Shown piece by piece: positions 22,475 through 34,150 of a stretch of DNA of 52,218 bases. Under the pieces are notes generated by a model that saw only the letters and a program-made list of their open reading frames with translations, searched no databases and had not been told where the DNA came from. Where the stretch lies: positions 7,501 through 59,718 of the forward strand of contig JAHBMJ010005959.1 of assembly GCA_018398765.1 (NCBI GenBank), in the 5' to 3' direction. The position numbers and the translations under genes are program-made. The DNA is from Chromera velia (taxonomy: Eukaryota; Sar; Chromeraceae). How positions within the stretch are numbered: position 1 is the first letter of the stretch; each line of letters opens with the position of its first letter.

Positions 22475-23837
22475 TACACACACACACCCACACACACACA
22501 CACACACACACAAACTTACATACACAAACTTACATACACACACACACACACACACACACACGGGAACTCTCACTTGATGACGGAAAAAAACTCTCGTCTG
22601 TCACAGTGATGCCTCTCCGGACAAAGACGTGGGCGTCATCGGTAACTTGGACGCCAGATGTCACTGTCTGCCCTTCTGTGTCCCTGTCTCTCTGTTTGTT
22701 TTTGTGCCTTTCAATGATTGATGGAATAACTGACCGTCTGTATGTCTGTCTGTGTGTCTGTCTTTCTATCTGTCTGTCGATCTGTCTGTCTTTCTGTCTG
22801 TCGATCTGTCCATGAAAACAAGAAGGGAGAAGAAGAAACATATTGTCTGTCGATCTGTCTGTCTGTTCGTCTGTGTGACTGTGGATGTGCACTTGTCAAT
22901 CTGACTGCCTGACTTGCAGTGAGTGAGAAGGGACAGGCAGAGGAGATCAAAGGAGTCAAAAAAAAGCGAAAGGAAGGGAAAACTGTGTGCCGATCATGGA
23001 CGCTATCGTTGTGTCGGTGGGTCGCTCCCGATGTGCCCCTGTCTTCCTGCCTGCAGCCCGTAGGCCTTCCTGTCTGTCTTGCTGCCTGCAGTCCCGTAGG
23101 CCTTCCTGTCTGTCTGTCTTGGTGGCTGACTGAAGGAGCTTACCGGAGGCATATGCGACCGTACCGCGTCTGCCGATGTGGCTGATGGTCGGGGCCCTCC
23201 CGCATTCTCTTTTTCGCTTGCGCGTATCTCCTGAAGTTTGTTTTGTGCAGACCTCTTTTGTCTTGCTGCTGCTCTGTGTCTGTGCGAATGCTCTTGAGCC
23301 CCCAACGTTCTTCCCGAAAGCTTCTTGATGTTGCTGCCCTTCAGAAACCCCCAATTCTGCACGAGACGATCATGTCACACCCACATGGTCTTTCCCATTC
23401 AGAGCTCTTCTTTTGGTACATGCAATATATAAATGTTTGGGAAGATTTTCATCAAGGAGGGAAACGCATAAAGAGTCAGTCTACCTGTTCTCATGTTAAT
23501 TGACAGCAGTGAAAATGACACGTCTCATGAATCGAGAATGCAAATTCATGCGTGAAAGCAAAGCTCCTTTCCGAAACTTTGGTATGTATATACATATATA
23601 TATATATATACTGGCAGGACGAATATATATAAGGTTGGTCTGCATAGATTGTTCTGAGCAGTAAGGCCAACAAAACTTCCAGCTTCTGGCCGTTAGTGGG
23701 AAGATGCACGAGAAAGCAGGAGAACAAACCTCTTCCCATGAAGACGCTGTGTACGCTTCTTTATCGAGTCGCTCCTTCCATATCCTTTGTTGGTGCACAA
23801 CGTTTGCACTCCCGAGGCCAACGAAACCGTCCGCCAT
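22197..23837 (-). CDS. CIMIP1: Ciliary microtubule inner protein 1 (C20orf85)-like, multi-exon
   Basis: The human homologue binds inside ciliary doublet microtubules. Exons 23837-23730, 23356-23144, 22667-22605 and 22427-22273 join in phase 0 with GT-AG borders. Together they read about 180 residues. Exon 1 (start [13 protein letters not shown]) carries [14 protein letters not shown], exon 2 opens with NWGFLKGSN, and exon 4 carries [20 protein letters not shown]. Human C20orf85, recalled, has DEIWKYRLKAESEA, NWGFLTTP, and PVEKYIKVFPSPPVPQTTQGFIGWRS in the same order and spacing. The middle (residues about 55-125) is a basic, Ala/Arg-rich linker without a known domain. The end is uncertain. 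Either the last exon reads through from GWR as [18 protein letters not shown] to the stop at 22197, or a 41-nt intron leads to an early stop at 22222. The gene implies a motile cilium or flagellum in the life cycle. Confidence 0.75.
22436..22560. repeat. (CA)n microsatellite in an intron of the CIMIP1-like gene
   Basis: A nearly continuous CA tract with AACTTACA interruptions lies between exons 3 and 4, directly against the exon 4 acceptor (minus strand TGTGTCTGAGCAG). It therefore forms the pyrimidine/purine alternating tract in front of that splice site. Confidence 0.9.
22728..23126. repeat. (TGTC)n tracts and a 37-bp direct repeat in intron 2 of the CIMIP1-like gene
   Basis: TGTC/TATC tracts span 22735-22815 and 22848-22880. 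CCCGTAGGCCTTCCTGTCTG is repeated at about 23058 and 23094. Confidence 0.8.
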
Positions 23838-25399
23838 GACTCAGACAAGAACGACAAATGCTCCTCGAAATCTAGTGAAACTCTGAGAGCCCCTCGCTGC
23901 CTGACCACCCTCGATTTATATATATCAATCCACAAATGCCAGTGGATTGATTTGCCCGTTGTTTTTAATGCTGTCTCCGGAACTGACGAATCATCTGAGT
24001 GTGACAACTGAAGCCTTGTCTGCCTGGTTGATCGAAGAACACAACTGAATTGAATGATCAACTGGACATCTCGAGTATGAATGTCTATATATGCGGTCTG
24101 AACAAGCGCTCCGGGGAAGCATACAGACGTATTCCTGCTCGACTTCAGTATGATCGACCCTGAATTCTGCATCGATCTAAATGCATATTTTTACGTATGA
24201 AAATATTAATTAGTATGCATGCATATATATGCATGTACAAGAAAAGAAACAAAAAAACATCAAAAAAAAAAAATGAATTGCGCACGCATAAAAAGATGCA
24301 TGCAAGAGTATACCAGCGCGCGATCACCCCTGGTGTCCCCCCCCAAAAGTAAATGAACCTACTTTTTGGGTGGAAGCCTTGCCGCCGCCGCTGCGGGGTG
24401 CTTCATATGTGGAAATGAACCCCCTTTTTGTTCTGAAGGCTCGCCGCCGCCACAAAAATGGTAAGGGTTCTTTCGGCCTCTGGGGCGATTCTTTCTAGTG
24501 GAAGATTTGAGATCAAAGACCCAGCTCTCAGCTGTATATATATATTAATACTGTTTACACAACCAGCTTTACTACCTCCAGAGGCACCTTTGAGATGTCC
24601 CAGTTTTCCCCGGCCTGTTCGCTGCACGCCTGTCTCAGAGGCGCAGTGCACACACCTCTCTGTATGTGGTTTCGCTTTCATGATACTGTGAATTTGACTG
24701 ACCTTTGAAGAGAATTGTGCTCTCGGACCTAACTGCTCTCAATCTGTTCAAGCACGTTGAAACTGTAACAATAGTTTGCTTATTTTGAGGTTCACATTCC
24801 TTGATCATCAGGGAGCTTCGGTGCAAAAGCAACAAAGTGTTTTCTTGCTCGGACCTCAGAGGTCGGCAGAAGTGTTCCGTTTGTCACCGAAGGTCAGTTA
24901 TTGTTGCTGAGGTTGTCAATAGATTTGAAAGGCGGAAACTGCCACAACATGCCACAACTACTCTGACTATAGCTCCCTCCTGAAGTCTGTTTATATGCGT
25001 CACATCGTATAGGGCCACATAGGGCCTTCTTCCTGCCCCTCCTTCTCGGTTCGATCGAAGGTGTTTTCATCCCAACCTTGCATATATGCTGAAAGCACTA
25101 TGCTCACTTGAGACTCCATCGGTTATATCGGACGGAGCAGAACACTGCAAGACAGGTGTACGGGTAACTCAAACAAGTTTCCTGAGGAGAGCGCTTTCTA
25201 CTCTGAGGCTCTGCTTAGTCAGAGTGCATCGACTCAAGCGAAAATTCAAACCATGTCTACAGTGGTCTGTATATCCACATCTGTTCAACGCCTTCATAAC
25301 GCATTTCCATTACCGCTCGCACTGGGCTTTCTCCGCGCCAGCCTGATGAGGATCTAGGTCGGTTAAAACTGCGAGAAACTGCTACCAAAATCACCAGAA
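23838..25399. other. Upstream region of the CIMIP1-like gene and non-coding DNA
   Basis: No further gene is supported. A tandem pair at about 24355-24460 repeats GAACC-CTTTTTG followed by GCCGCCGCC, and a related piece occurs at 26275-26370. The region includes TATATATGCATG tracts near 24220. Confidence 0.4.
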
Positions 25400-25407
25400 A
25401 TTCCAAT

Positions 25408-26050
25408 CTAGGGTATGACACTCTTGAGCCTTGTCAGTCAGTTTCACTCAGCAATACCCCCTTTTTATCCTGCATACAACACATCAATATGTCAAAACAT
25501 GTTTTTTATAGTTATTGGACAAAAAAAACCAAATGAAAATGAAAAGTCTACCAGTTTTTGAATGATTTTGACCTAAAAACACTCAAAAACATGTTGGTGC
25601 CAACAAAAGTTCTGATTTGCTGGTTCTGGCGGTTCACGAACCAAAACACTCCCCCCCCTGAATCAAATGATAAGACCTTCCATTATATTTATTTCACTTT
25701 GTTTTGAGTTCTTTTGCATGAAAGACTTTATGGAACCAAGAATTGCTTTGGTTCTTGATGGTTTAGATGAGTTCCAGAAGTTCTCATTATGAGTTTATCT
25801 AGGAGTTTATCGGTTCAAGAACCACCATCGTATGGAGAGCTGGAACCAACATTGGCACCCGACCTGTAACCGTACAGAACCCCCCCCCTTTCTTTTGAAC
25901 CACCCTGAAAACGTGTTTTTTTTGTATATCAAGATGTTTTCTCTTCAAAAAAAGATGTGAACGTCGGGTAAAAATAAATGTATGAAATGCAGTTCTTGCT
26001 GCTAGAACTCTCTGTGTATTGTAAAGTGTCTGCAGAGTGTCATACCCTAG
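25408..26050. mobile_element. Non-autonomous hAT-like DNA transposon
   Basis: A 643-bp element with perfect 17-bp terminal inverted repeats (CTAGGGTATGACACTCT at the left, its complement at 26034-26050). It is flanked by perfect 8-bp direct repeats ATTCCAAT (25400-25407 and 26051-26058). Internal GGTTC/GAACC and GGTGCCAACA-like motifs occur in both orientations (TGTTGGTGCCAACA near 25590, CCAACATTGGCACC near 25845). No transposase is encoded. It shares its CTAGGG ends with the element at 12096. Confidence 0.88.
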
Positions 26051-26058
26051 ATTCCAAT

Positions 26059-26710
26059 GCAGACCATACCAGACAAGGAAAGAATGGGCAGGACAGACCA
26101 GGACAGCAAAGCTCCCGCCAACCCTGCAAACAAGTAGAGTATGACAGTAAAGAACAGCTGGGCGATGAGCATGAGTCCATTGAGTTGATTGAAGTATTAT
26201 ATTCTTTCAGCGTGACTTGGAGACAGCAATTGGAGACGGCAGAGTCGACCGCTCAAAACGAACCCCAGTTTTGTTGGGAGGTCGGGCCGCTGCCACAAAA
26301 ACCCCCGGAGTTGTTTGATTTAGGCTCGCGAGCTCTGGACGCCGCCGCCAAAAACAGTAGGGGTTCCAAATAGGACAAAAAGGGTGATAGCGCGCGGGAG
26401 TTAGGGAGCTAGTGGGTGCGCATTGCGCGCCGAAGTCGCATGTGCGAAGAATTAACGGAGTGCGTTAATTAGGACTGTTATAGGTGTTGGGTGGCAGGTA
26501 GTGGCAGGGCTTATACAAGAGTATCTCGTAACTCATGTAAACTCATGCGTCTCCAACTCAGCCTCCAAAGTAGTTTGATGTTATTTCATCAGCAAAGGTA
26601 AGGAAGGGTTGATCAACAATGGTGAAATTTGGTGAAGTTTATGAAAGGTAATAAGCCGTTTTTATAATTTTTTTTTTGTACATTTGAATTAATGATGCAT
26701 TCATTCAAGA
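26059..26710. other. Spacer without a supported gene
   Basis: An open frame runs on to 26373 (SSRQPCKQVEYDSKEQ, ending AAAKNSRGSK) but starts inside the preceding transposon and shows no family. The GCCGCCGCC-AAAAA piece near 26335 resembles 24440. A run of GCGC-rich sequence is near 26380-26440. Confidence 0.3.
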
Positions 26711-26714
26711 ATGA

Positions 26715-28660
26715 GAGTTGAAGTATAGGGTACCAGCCTGTCACGTATCCTTGTTTGCTTTTGGGCCCACCGGACTGAGCGTGCAGGCTGTGCCGCGCGC
26801 GGTGCCTAAGCGCCGTGCTGGCCAGGATAGATTACCATGCGTGCATTCAATTTTGTATGATTTGTGCCGCGCGCATTCAGCACCAGCCGTTCAGATCGAT
26901 TCACATCATGTAGCACTAGCTGATCAAAAGCCGTTTGGTTGTTCATTCTACTCTGCCTTGACGGACAGACTATTTCATGAAGTAGTTCCACCATCATGGA
27001 GATCTAGCTCTGCATTCCGGATGGCCATTCTTGGTCATCATTCCATTCTACGGTTAAACAGCACGCTCTGTTGTGCCCTCGTTCGTTCAGCTATGAACGC
27101 GAGCGATCACTTCCGTCTCCGAATCTTTCTCCAGCAATCTTTTGCTCCACTAGCTCTTCTACAAATTGGAAGCCACCCATTCCAATCAGAACAGGAATGG
27201 TGGAATGCTTTGATAGTTGTAGATAGTTGTTTCCTTTTTCTGTACTAGAAGTGGAGACCAGTTCGATCTGCAGTCGCTCCGACAGCAGGTTTTCGCTGAG
27301 AGACGCCTTCAAAGTTGTTGCACTTGTGGATTTTGCTTGCAGGCGACATCATTGTAGACGCCCTGAGTCCCCGATCTCCCTTCACGCTCTTCGGACCTTG
27401 ATTTCCAACCACCTCTACAAGAGTGAGCGAGCGTCCAAGAATCTTCAGCAGCATGATTGCCGCCACTTCGCCATGAGCCGCCCATCTACCAGCTGCCACC
27501 AGTTGCTGCCAAGATTGCACTGAGCCGTCAATGCACCATGTGCTCGCACCTGCTTTGGGGGTCGCCAAGAACTGGAAGTGCCGCACCATCTCTAGTAGAA
27601 TTTGCTTGTCTGCTTGCCAGGATATTGAGGAGGCAAGGCTAGAGGCAAGGTTTCGGAAGCACCTCTTTGGGGGGGGGGATTCGGGAGGGATTTTTCCATA
27701 TTTGTTTGGCCGTCTTCATGTCATCTGCCATCCAACATCCGTGCATGTGCACATGCGAGTGTGGAGGGAAGCCAGGACGACCTGCTAAGCTATGTAGGCA
27801 AGGTTTGCAGTGTTTGTTTTCTCTTGTTAGGCAGTGAGTGCAAACTGTACATGTGGTTGAATCCTGCCGATCAGGAAGCATGGATGACTCGCTTTACAAA
27901 CTGCATGTGAATTTCTTCTCTTTCCTTTGCACACGTCTTGTTCCTCAGGAAAGATCCGAAAGGATCGAAATCTGAATACGCATCAATCCAATGACATTGG
28001 AATGAAAGATGACTGGTTGCTTTCATACATACAGTGCGTGTGACTGTAATTCCGCCTTTAAAGATGATTGGTTGCTTACATTGCTGTAATTCCGCCTTTG
28101 AGGATGATCGGTTTGTTGTACACAGAAAGCATAATTCCACTCTTTTTCTATGCTTGATTTCATTTGATTCCTGTTGAAAACTTAAGGTAAGAGCGGGGGG
28201 GTTGAAGCCTTAATTAATTCGAAGTGCAGTTAGTTAGAGTAAGCGCCTAATATTTCTTCTCTTTGTTCTTCTCTCTTGTGTTTCGATCTCGTTTTCTTTG
28301 CATAGAAACGTAATCGAGGGGGGGAGTTGAAATATAGGGTACCAGCCTGCCGCGTATCCTTGTTTGCTTCTGGGTCCGCTGGGCTGAGCGTGCAGGCCGT
28401 GCCGCGTGCGATGCCTAAGCGCCGTGCTGGCCAGGATAGATTACCATGCGTGCATTCGATTTTGTACGATTTGTGCCGCGCGCATTCAGTACCAGCCATT
28501 CAAATCGATTCACATCGTGCAGCACTAGCTCATCGAAAGCTGTTTAGTTGTTCGTTTTACTCTGCCTTGACGGACAGACTATTTCATGAAGTAGTTCCAC
28601 CATCATGGAGATCTAGCTCTGCATTCTGGATGGCCACTCTTGGTCATCATTCCATTCTAC
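26715..28660 (+). mobile_element. Possible short non-autonomous LTR-type (TRIM-like) fossil
   Basis: Two direct repeats of about 337 bp (26715-27051 and 28325-28660) flank 1.27 kb. A purine run (GAGGGGGGG) lies directly before the second repeat, like a polypurine tract. The outer borders carry the same 4-bp word TGAG (26711-26714 and 28661-28664), as a short target duplication would. The repeats differ at about 28 sites (about 8%), nearly all transitions, so the insertion would be fairly old. The interior shows no recognisable gag or pol region. The ends do not read TG...CA, so a plain duplication of a dispersed repeat remains possible. Confidence 0.45.
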
Positions 28661-28859
28661 TGAGTTCCCTCAACTGATAAAAACACTCAAAATCACTCAA
28701 CTACAAATTCGATCCCATCATACATGATCGAGTCTGGGGAATACTTTCATACACGGACTGGCACTGTGTGGCAGTTATCCATAACATTCTATGTATATTT
28801 ATCCATATAATAATTTTTTATTCTCTTTTGAAACGTTTTTTTGACATATTAGAGCTTTC

Positions 28860-29303
28860 ATGACATATTGGAGTTTGGTGAAAGGGAGAGAGGAGAGAGC
28901 TGCAAATAGCAGCAAATGGAAAGTGGGTGGTGAAGGGAAGGTAGACAAGATCGCTCTATTCTCTTTTCTTTTGAATGAGGCCGACAAGAATGTCGATACC
29001 TTTCTGAAAGACATCATGATGAAAAGACATGTAGTGAGAGAATAGAAAAGAAAAAAGGGAGACAATTTGTGTCAAGTTTTAGGAAGAGAATTAAATAGGC
29101 TGCATCAGGAGACTTGGAAAAGTGAGAAAGAAAGAGAGGGAAGAATTAAAGAGTATGAAAGGGTGTGGAGTGATACAAAGAAAGGAAAAGAGGAGGGAAA
29201 AAGGAGGAGGATGGGATGTTGGGAGGTTTTGGAACTCGCTTCGAGCCGTTCATCTGCAATTCTAGGATCGTTCACTTTCAAACCCTGCTTTGGAATAGAG
29301 TGA
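28860..29303 (+). CDS. Two short charged open frames, unidentified
   Basis: The first frame (28860-29045) reads ALFSFLLNEADKNVDTFLKD. The second (29067-29303) reads LNRLHQETWKSEKEREGRIK and is rich in Lys/Glu/Arg. They are separated by a stop and a frame change. The style resembles the helical linker of LINE proteins such as the one at 6.9 kb, but I see no diagnostic motif. They could be a decayed mobile-element remnant or chance. Confidence 0.2.
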
Positions 29304-32300
29304 GCCCTCTTGCATACACACGTAGATGATTGACTGTTCAATGTGATCCGTTCGCGGCATATGCAAGACCTGTGCAGGCCGGCCAGGGAGGTTTGATGCG
29401 TCTAGGCGCTTTCCCTGGAAGCCGCATATCGGACATTCGGCATTAGGGCGGGAGGCCAATCCTCCGAACATTAATCCTAATCCTAATCTTAAGCATATAC
29501 AATACGTTTCTGATATAATCAAACTAACTAACAAAACGCTGAGAGACTATAAACTTAACTGGATAAGATCTGTGAATTGCTGTAGATTATAAATCTAGTT
29601 TAATACGTGGATTAGAAAAAAAAGTTTTGAAAACCAACACTCAAATTTTAATACAGAGTTTCATATTCATACGTGCAGGCTACAGTGCAGCTAGCGGTGC
29701 AGCCTTTCGTTCTAAGCACTGCATGGCTAAGGCACTGGGCCGGTGCCTCGATTGAAGAATGGACTAGAGAATGGATTCAATCTAGGATTCAATTGACCTG
29801 CACTGGATGCTTTACAAGCCAGCCTTGAGTATCGAATGCTGTGGGAGAAACCGACTGCACCGATCATCATTTCATCAGGCTCGGCAATCAATACGTGCAT
29901 GAATGCCGGATTCTTCATCGCGTGATTGACATGCAGACGCAGGCAGGCAGGCAGGCCTGTACAAGGCCTTCATTTGATCGATACGGAGGTCGACTGTCAC
30001 GCTGTGGTGGCGTTTTCGTTTCAGCATGCCAAATTAATGATGCATTAACGGACAGACCTGTCAAGTTTTCTCTCTCCCATTGAATCCTGCATGCATGCGC
30101 GCGTGAGTGTACCTGCCTGGCACAAACCCCCTTAAGGTCCTTGCTCCTCCTCTCCCCGACATGTACGCCAATGGAGTCAGCGGTTTTCAATTGAAAAGAA
30201 CTGCAGACTACTGTCAGTCTGACTGGCTGAAGGAAAGAAGCCGATCAAACGACCGTCCAAATCAAATCAAGTCATACCGTGTTTCGACTCCTACAAACAG
30301 ACAAGCAAGCATAAACCAAACAGAGCAGACAGCAGCTGGCCAGACGAACGAACGTGCAAGCCTGCCTCAACTGAAGCCATCAATATCATCCAAATGAAAC
30401 CAATCTTTTCCTTTCTGCAAGCTCAGAAAGCATAAAAAACTCAAACAGAAGAAAAGTACAGGACACCCGACAGAGAGCCAGGCAGGCAGACAAAGGGACA
30501 GACACACAAAGGAACATGCGGACAGAAAAACAGGGACACCCAACGAAACAGAAGAACCAGCCAAGGCGACTGACTGCTCTCCTCCCTTTCTCGTCCTCCT
30601 TCAGTAATACGCAAACACAACGAATGACTGCACCGCCATACAGTTCAGTTCTTTCCTCGATGGAATGCAGAGAAAGGAAGGAAAGAAAGAAAGACACGGG
30701 GGCAACCAAACGACCGAAATATTTTCTTTTCTGTCCCGGTTGCACCACAGATCGAAGCAGATAAAGGCAAGTAAAGCGAGGAGGCGGGAGGAGTGGATGA
30801 AGAGAGTAAAGGCCGAGCTAAACTTGAACTTGAGGAACCATCAGTCTCCAAGCCAGCGCACACGAGCTAGGCCAGCAGCTGACGGATTGATGGAAGAAAG
30901 GGATTGGGGCCTTGCGCTAATCCCACGCATGAATAAGTGTACAGAAAATGAATGGCCGTGTTGCGTTGCACCTGTGTGATCGTCAGCCCTTAATGTTTTG
31001 TGTCTTCTTTTGCCATACAGCTGTGTGTTGAATGATCGATTGACGCCCTTTCTCGTACAAATAGATATACAGCTGCTCTGTTCTCTGTTCTGTTGAGGTT
31101 GAGGAACAAAGTAGAGGCGTCTCTTTGAAGCGGAAGGGAAGGGGTGGAGCCAAAGAGAAAGACAAACGAAGGCACAGAAGGAGGAGGGAAACAAGGAAGC
31201 GCACTTGCACACCCCGACGCAAATCCGAAAAAACCGCTCGGCAGCACGAAAGCAACAGAGCAGACAGTGAAGGAACACAAATCCACACCAGGACCTCCAT
31301 CCCCCCACCTTCATTCACTCTGTTGACTTCTCGAGTACACTTATGCGGATTGCCTCCAGAAAGGATAGAAGAGAAAGGAGGAGATAGGCGCGACGGGAAG
31401 AGCAGCCGAACAAACGAAGAAAGACGGACGGAAGGAAAGAGAGACGGATGGACGTCTCCCTCCACGCCACTGCCCCTGAACCCCCTCACGCCCTCTCTAA
31501 ACTTTCTTTTCACACATCCCCAGAGGCCCTTCCCTTTCCTTCCACTGTCACGTAGAAGTGAGGGGAGGGAGAGAGAAAGTTATTTCTGTCGGGGGGAGAC
31601 AAGGCGTCCCCTGCCGCTGACATCTGTATTGCCATCCTTTTTCTACTTTGCATTCCTCTGTACAACTCTTTCTTTCTTCTTCTCGATATTTCGTCTCTTC
31701 TGCTTCCTTTCGAGGCTCTCTCCTCCCGCTGACACCCCCTCCTGTGGACATCAACTGATTGATTCGCCATGCTCATCCCATTGTTGTTCTATGCAGCATC
31801 GTTTTTCCTAGCTCGTCTGCACATGCAGGTTTCTCGTTGGCGCAAAAGAAACCGAAAGCGATTGAAAGAAGAAACGAAAGGAAAGCAACGAGTGTTGGAA
31901 TAAGAGCGCACAACAGTTTCTTTTCATGCTCTTCTCTTTCATCACCCTCGCTCTCTCTTCTCATCAAAGCATCTTTTCCTTTCGGCAGCTGTCTCTTTTC
32001 GTTCCGTGAAGAAGTGAATAAGTAACATGTCTCTCTGGAGGTTCGCTAACCAACTTCCCAACAGATTGAGGGAGGAAGCAGCAGAAGCAGGCAGGCACGC
32101 AGGCACACCAAGAGAGAGCTTCGACAAGCATACAGGCAAGCCCTCACTCATTTTTTCATGCATGAATTCTCCGCATTTCCTTCGTTCTCCGGCTGTTTCT
32201 CTCTCTGTCTCTCTCTCTCTAGACGTTTTCTCTTTCCCTTGCATCCACACTTGTTCGTCATCTTCTTCCTCTTCTCATCTCGGTCTCCTTCCCCCTTTTC

Positions 32301-32541
32301 GACATTGGAAGGAAGGAGCTGAATTCACTTTCTTTCCTTTTCTTTTTCAGACGAGAATTAAGCAGCACATCAGGCTCTTGAACGTTGACACGAACGCACA
32401 GAGCAGATGAGTCAACAAACACAAAGACACACATGAAGGCGGAATGAGGCAAAGAGCAGAGAGGGAAAAGGGTCACCCCTCGATCTCACTCTGCTCCCTC
32501 ACCCCCCCTTTCCTTCCTTTTCCCTCTGTCTCCGCACATGT
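29304..32541. other. Long stretch without a confirmed gene
   Basis: Low-complexity AG/CT tracts dominate from 30.4 to 32.5 kb, and the long frames there (for example 31125-31811) have extreme Arg/Lys/Glu or Ser/Pro/Phe composition on both strands. Two weak exon candidates exist on the plus strand. One is 30752-30979, after ACCACAG, reading SKARRREEWMKRVKAELNL. The other is 32027-32134, starting MSLWRFANQLPNRLREEA. I could not link either to a gene. Confidence 0.35.
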
Positions 32542-34150
32542 TTAGAAGTCAAATTCCCTGCGGAAGCCCATCTTGCCGTTCTTCCAGTCCTCCACGGGGA
32601 CCTCAAGGGTCGCCTCCCACCTACCGTCACGGGTGGCGCCCTCCTTCCAGGTGCCAGACAGAATCTGCATACAAGTGACCAAACAGCGAAAAGGGGGGGA
32701 AACAAGAGATGGGGGGGGATCGGGTATGAGACCGACCGTTTTCTTTCCAATTGACATCCGATGTCTCAACTGGGTCAGACCAGATCACGCACACGCTGCG
32801 AAAGGGGAGGCCAAGAACGTCGAACTAAAGGCGAGGGACAGTGGGGGCAACGTACGGCTTGAGCAAGGGAGGAGAAGCTGCTGTGCGATCTCACTGGGAG
32901 CACGGGAGGGGAACCAAGCAAAGATGAACGATGTTGAAGGAAGAGAGGTTTTTCTATTTGTCTGTCTGTCTATCTCTCTCAATGCATCCTGTCTGTCAAT
33001 CTGTTTCGGTAAGGCCGCCGTGTCACACTGTTGATGCCTCCCTTGATTCCGTCCTTCCTTTTCCTCCAATCCTTCTCCCTTTCTCTCTTTCTGTCTGTCT
33101 GCCTCTCTCTCTCTCACACACCCATACACACAAGAAAACGGGCAGGGAATGACGGAATGTCCCGCCTGCTGACCTTGTCGCTGTTGATGCCGAGCTTGAC
33201 ATCGGAGCCGTCGTCGAATTTCTTGGTGTACTCGACTCCGACCTTCTTGGAGGGGAAGGAGAAAGTGGGCTCAATGGACTGGGCGTTCTGGAGTTTGTGC
33301 TTGAAGGACACGGTACCATCAATATCTCCATTGATGGGCTTCTTCAAGAGGATCTTTCCAGAAGTGGACTTGGAGAAGTCGGACGACATGCCGAGCTCCA
33401 CCACACCGTCTCCGATCTCGTCGATTGTATCCACAGTGTACTTGGGAGTGAGGGTGAGAACCTTATCATCGAACTCGATGTCGGTGTCAAGGCCGAGGCT
33501 TGCTCTCTTGGAAGCTGTGTTGAAGTTCGCGGTGAACTTGCCGAAGTTTCTCTCGGCCGACTTGACGAGGGCAGAGAGTGCGATGTCAGCTGCCTTCTTC
33601 GCAACGTTCAGCTGCGAGGAGAAAGTGGCAGTGGAACAGACATAAGGAAAAATTGGGTACAGCAAAAGAGAAGAAAAGGGTCTGTCTGGCACAAAACCGA
33701 AGATTTATTCATCTGCGCTGGTACACACAGAGACGAACAACAAAGACCAAAAGTCAAATTCAAGACGTGCCCCCGCAACTGCAGATCAAACGCCTCAAAC
33801 TTTCCCATCTTTTTCCCAGTTGCACGAACCTTTGCTTCAAGAGAGGCGTCAAACTCATCCGAAACCTCCACGTTACCCTTGAGGATGAGGTCGTCAATGA
33901 GGGAGGCAAGGGAGCTGTCGTCGTCCTTGAGGTTTCTCGTGCTGAACACTGCCTCAGCAGAAAGCTTGCCGCTGTCTGTCTCATGAATGGTTTGCTTCAT
34001 CTTGAGGCCAAGGTCGAGGGCGGGGACATCCACCTTATCGTTGGATCCCTTGTTAAAAAGAGAAATGGGAAACTTGGAGGTAGAGCCCCAAACAGTGGTA
34101 GCATCAGTGCCGACAAGGGCACACACAGCAACAGCAGCGACGCACTTCAT
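32542..34150 (-). CDS. Beta-strand-rich protein with signal peptide, 3 exons
   Basis: Exons 34150-33830, 33611-33174 and 32664-32542 join in phase 0 with GT-AG borders (AAG/GTTCGT, CGCAG/CTG; AAG/GTCAGC, TGCAG/ATT) and give 293 residues. The N-terminus MKCVAAVAVCALVGTDA looks like a cleavable signal peptide, so the protein probably enters the secretory route or a complex plastid. The rest alternates polar and non-polar residues in many predicted strands (KVDVPALDLGLKMKQ, KILLKKPINGDIDGTVSFKH, KVGVEYTKKFDDGSDVKLG). It ends RREFDF, an aromatic end like the C-terminal signal of outer-membrane beta-barrels. The length is close to that of VDAC-type porins, but I do not see a VDAC signature. A plastid or envelope porin-like protein is my inference; the family is unidentified. 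It is divergent from the carrier gene 549 bp away. Confidence 0.75.

Noticed and set aside
23693-24172. A 159-residue minus-strand frame upstream of the CIMIP1-like gene
   Set aside because: It overlaps exon 1 in another frame, and its remaining sequence lacks motif or splice support.
27245-27589. Minus-strand frame with a WCIDGS stretch that hints at an RNase H domain
   Set aside because: The remaining catalytic pattern is not visible and the composition gives no further support, so no domain is claimed.
31125-31811. A 228-residue Arg/Lys/Glu then Phe/Leu/Ser-rich plus-strand frame
   Set aside because: Composition follows a purine-rich then pyrimidine-rich tract. The opposite strand is equally open and there is no motif or splice support.
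32542-34150. Assignment as a mitochondrial VDAC
   Set aside because: Length and strand pattern fit, but there is a clear signal peptide and I see no VDAC-specific motif, so the family is left open.
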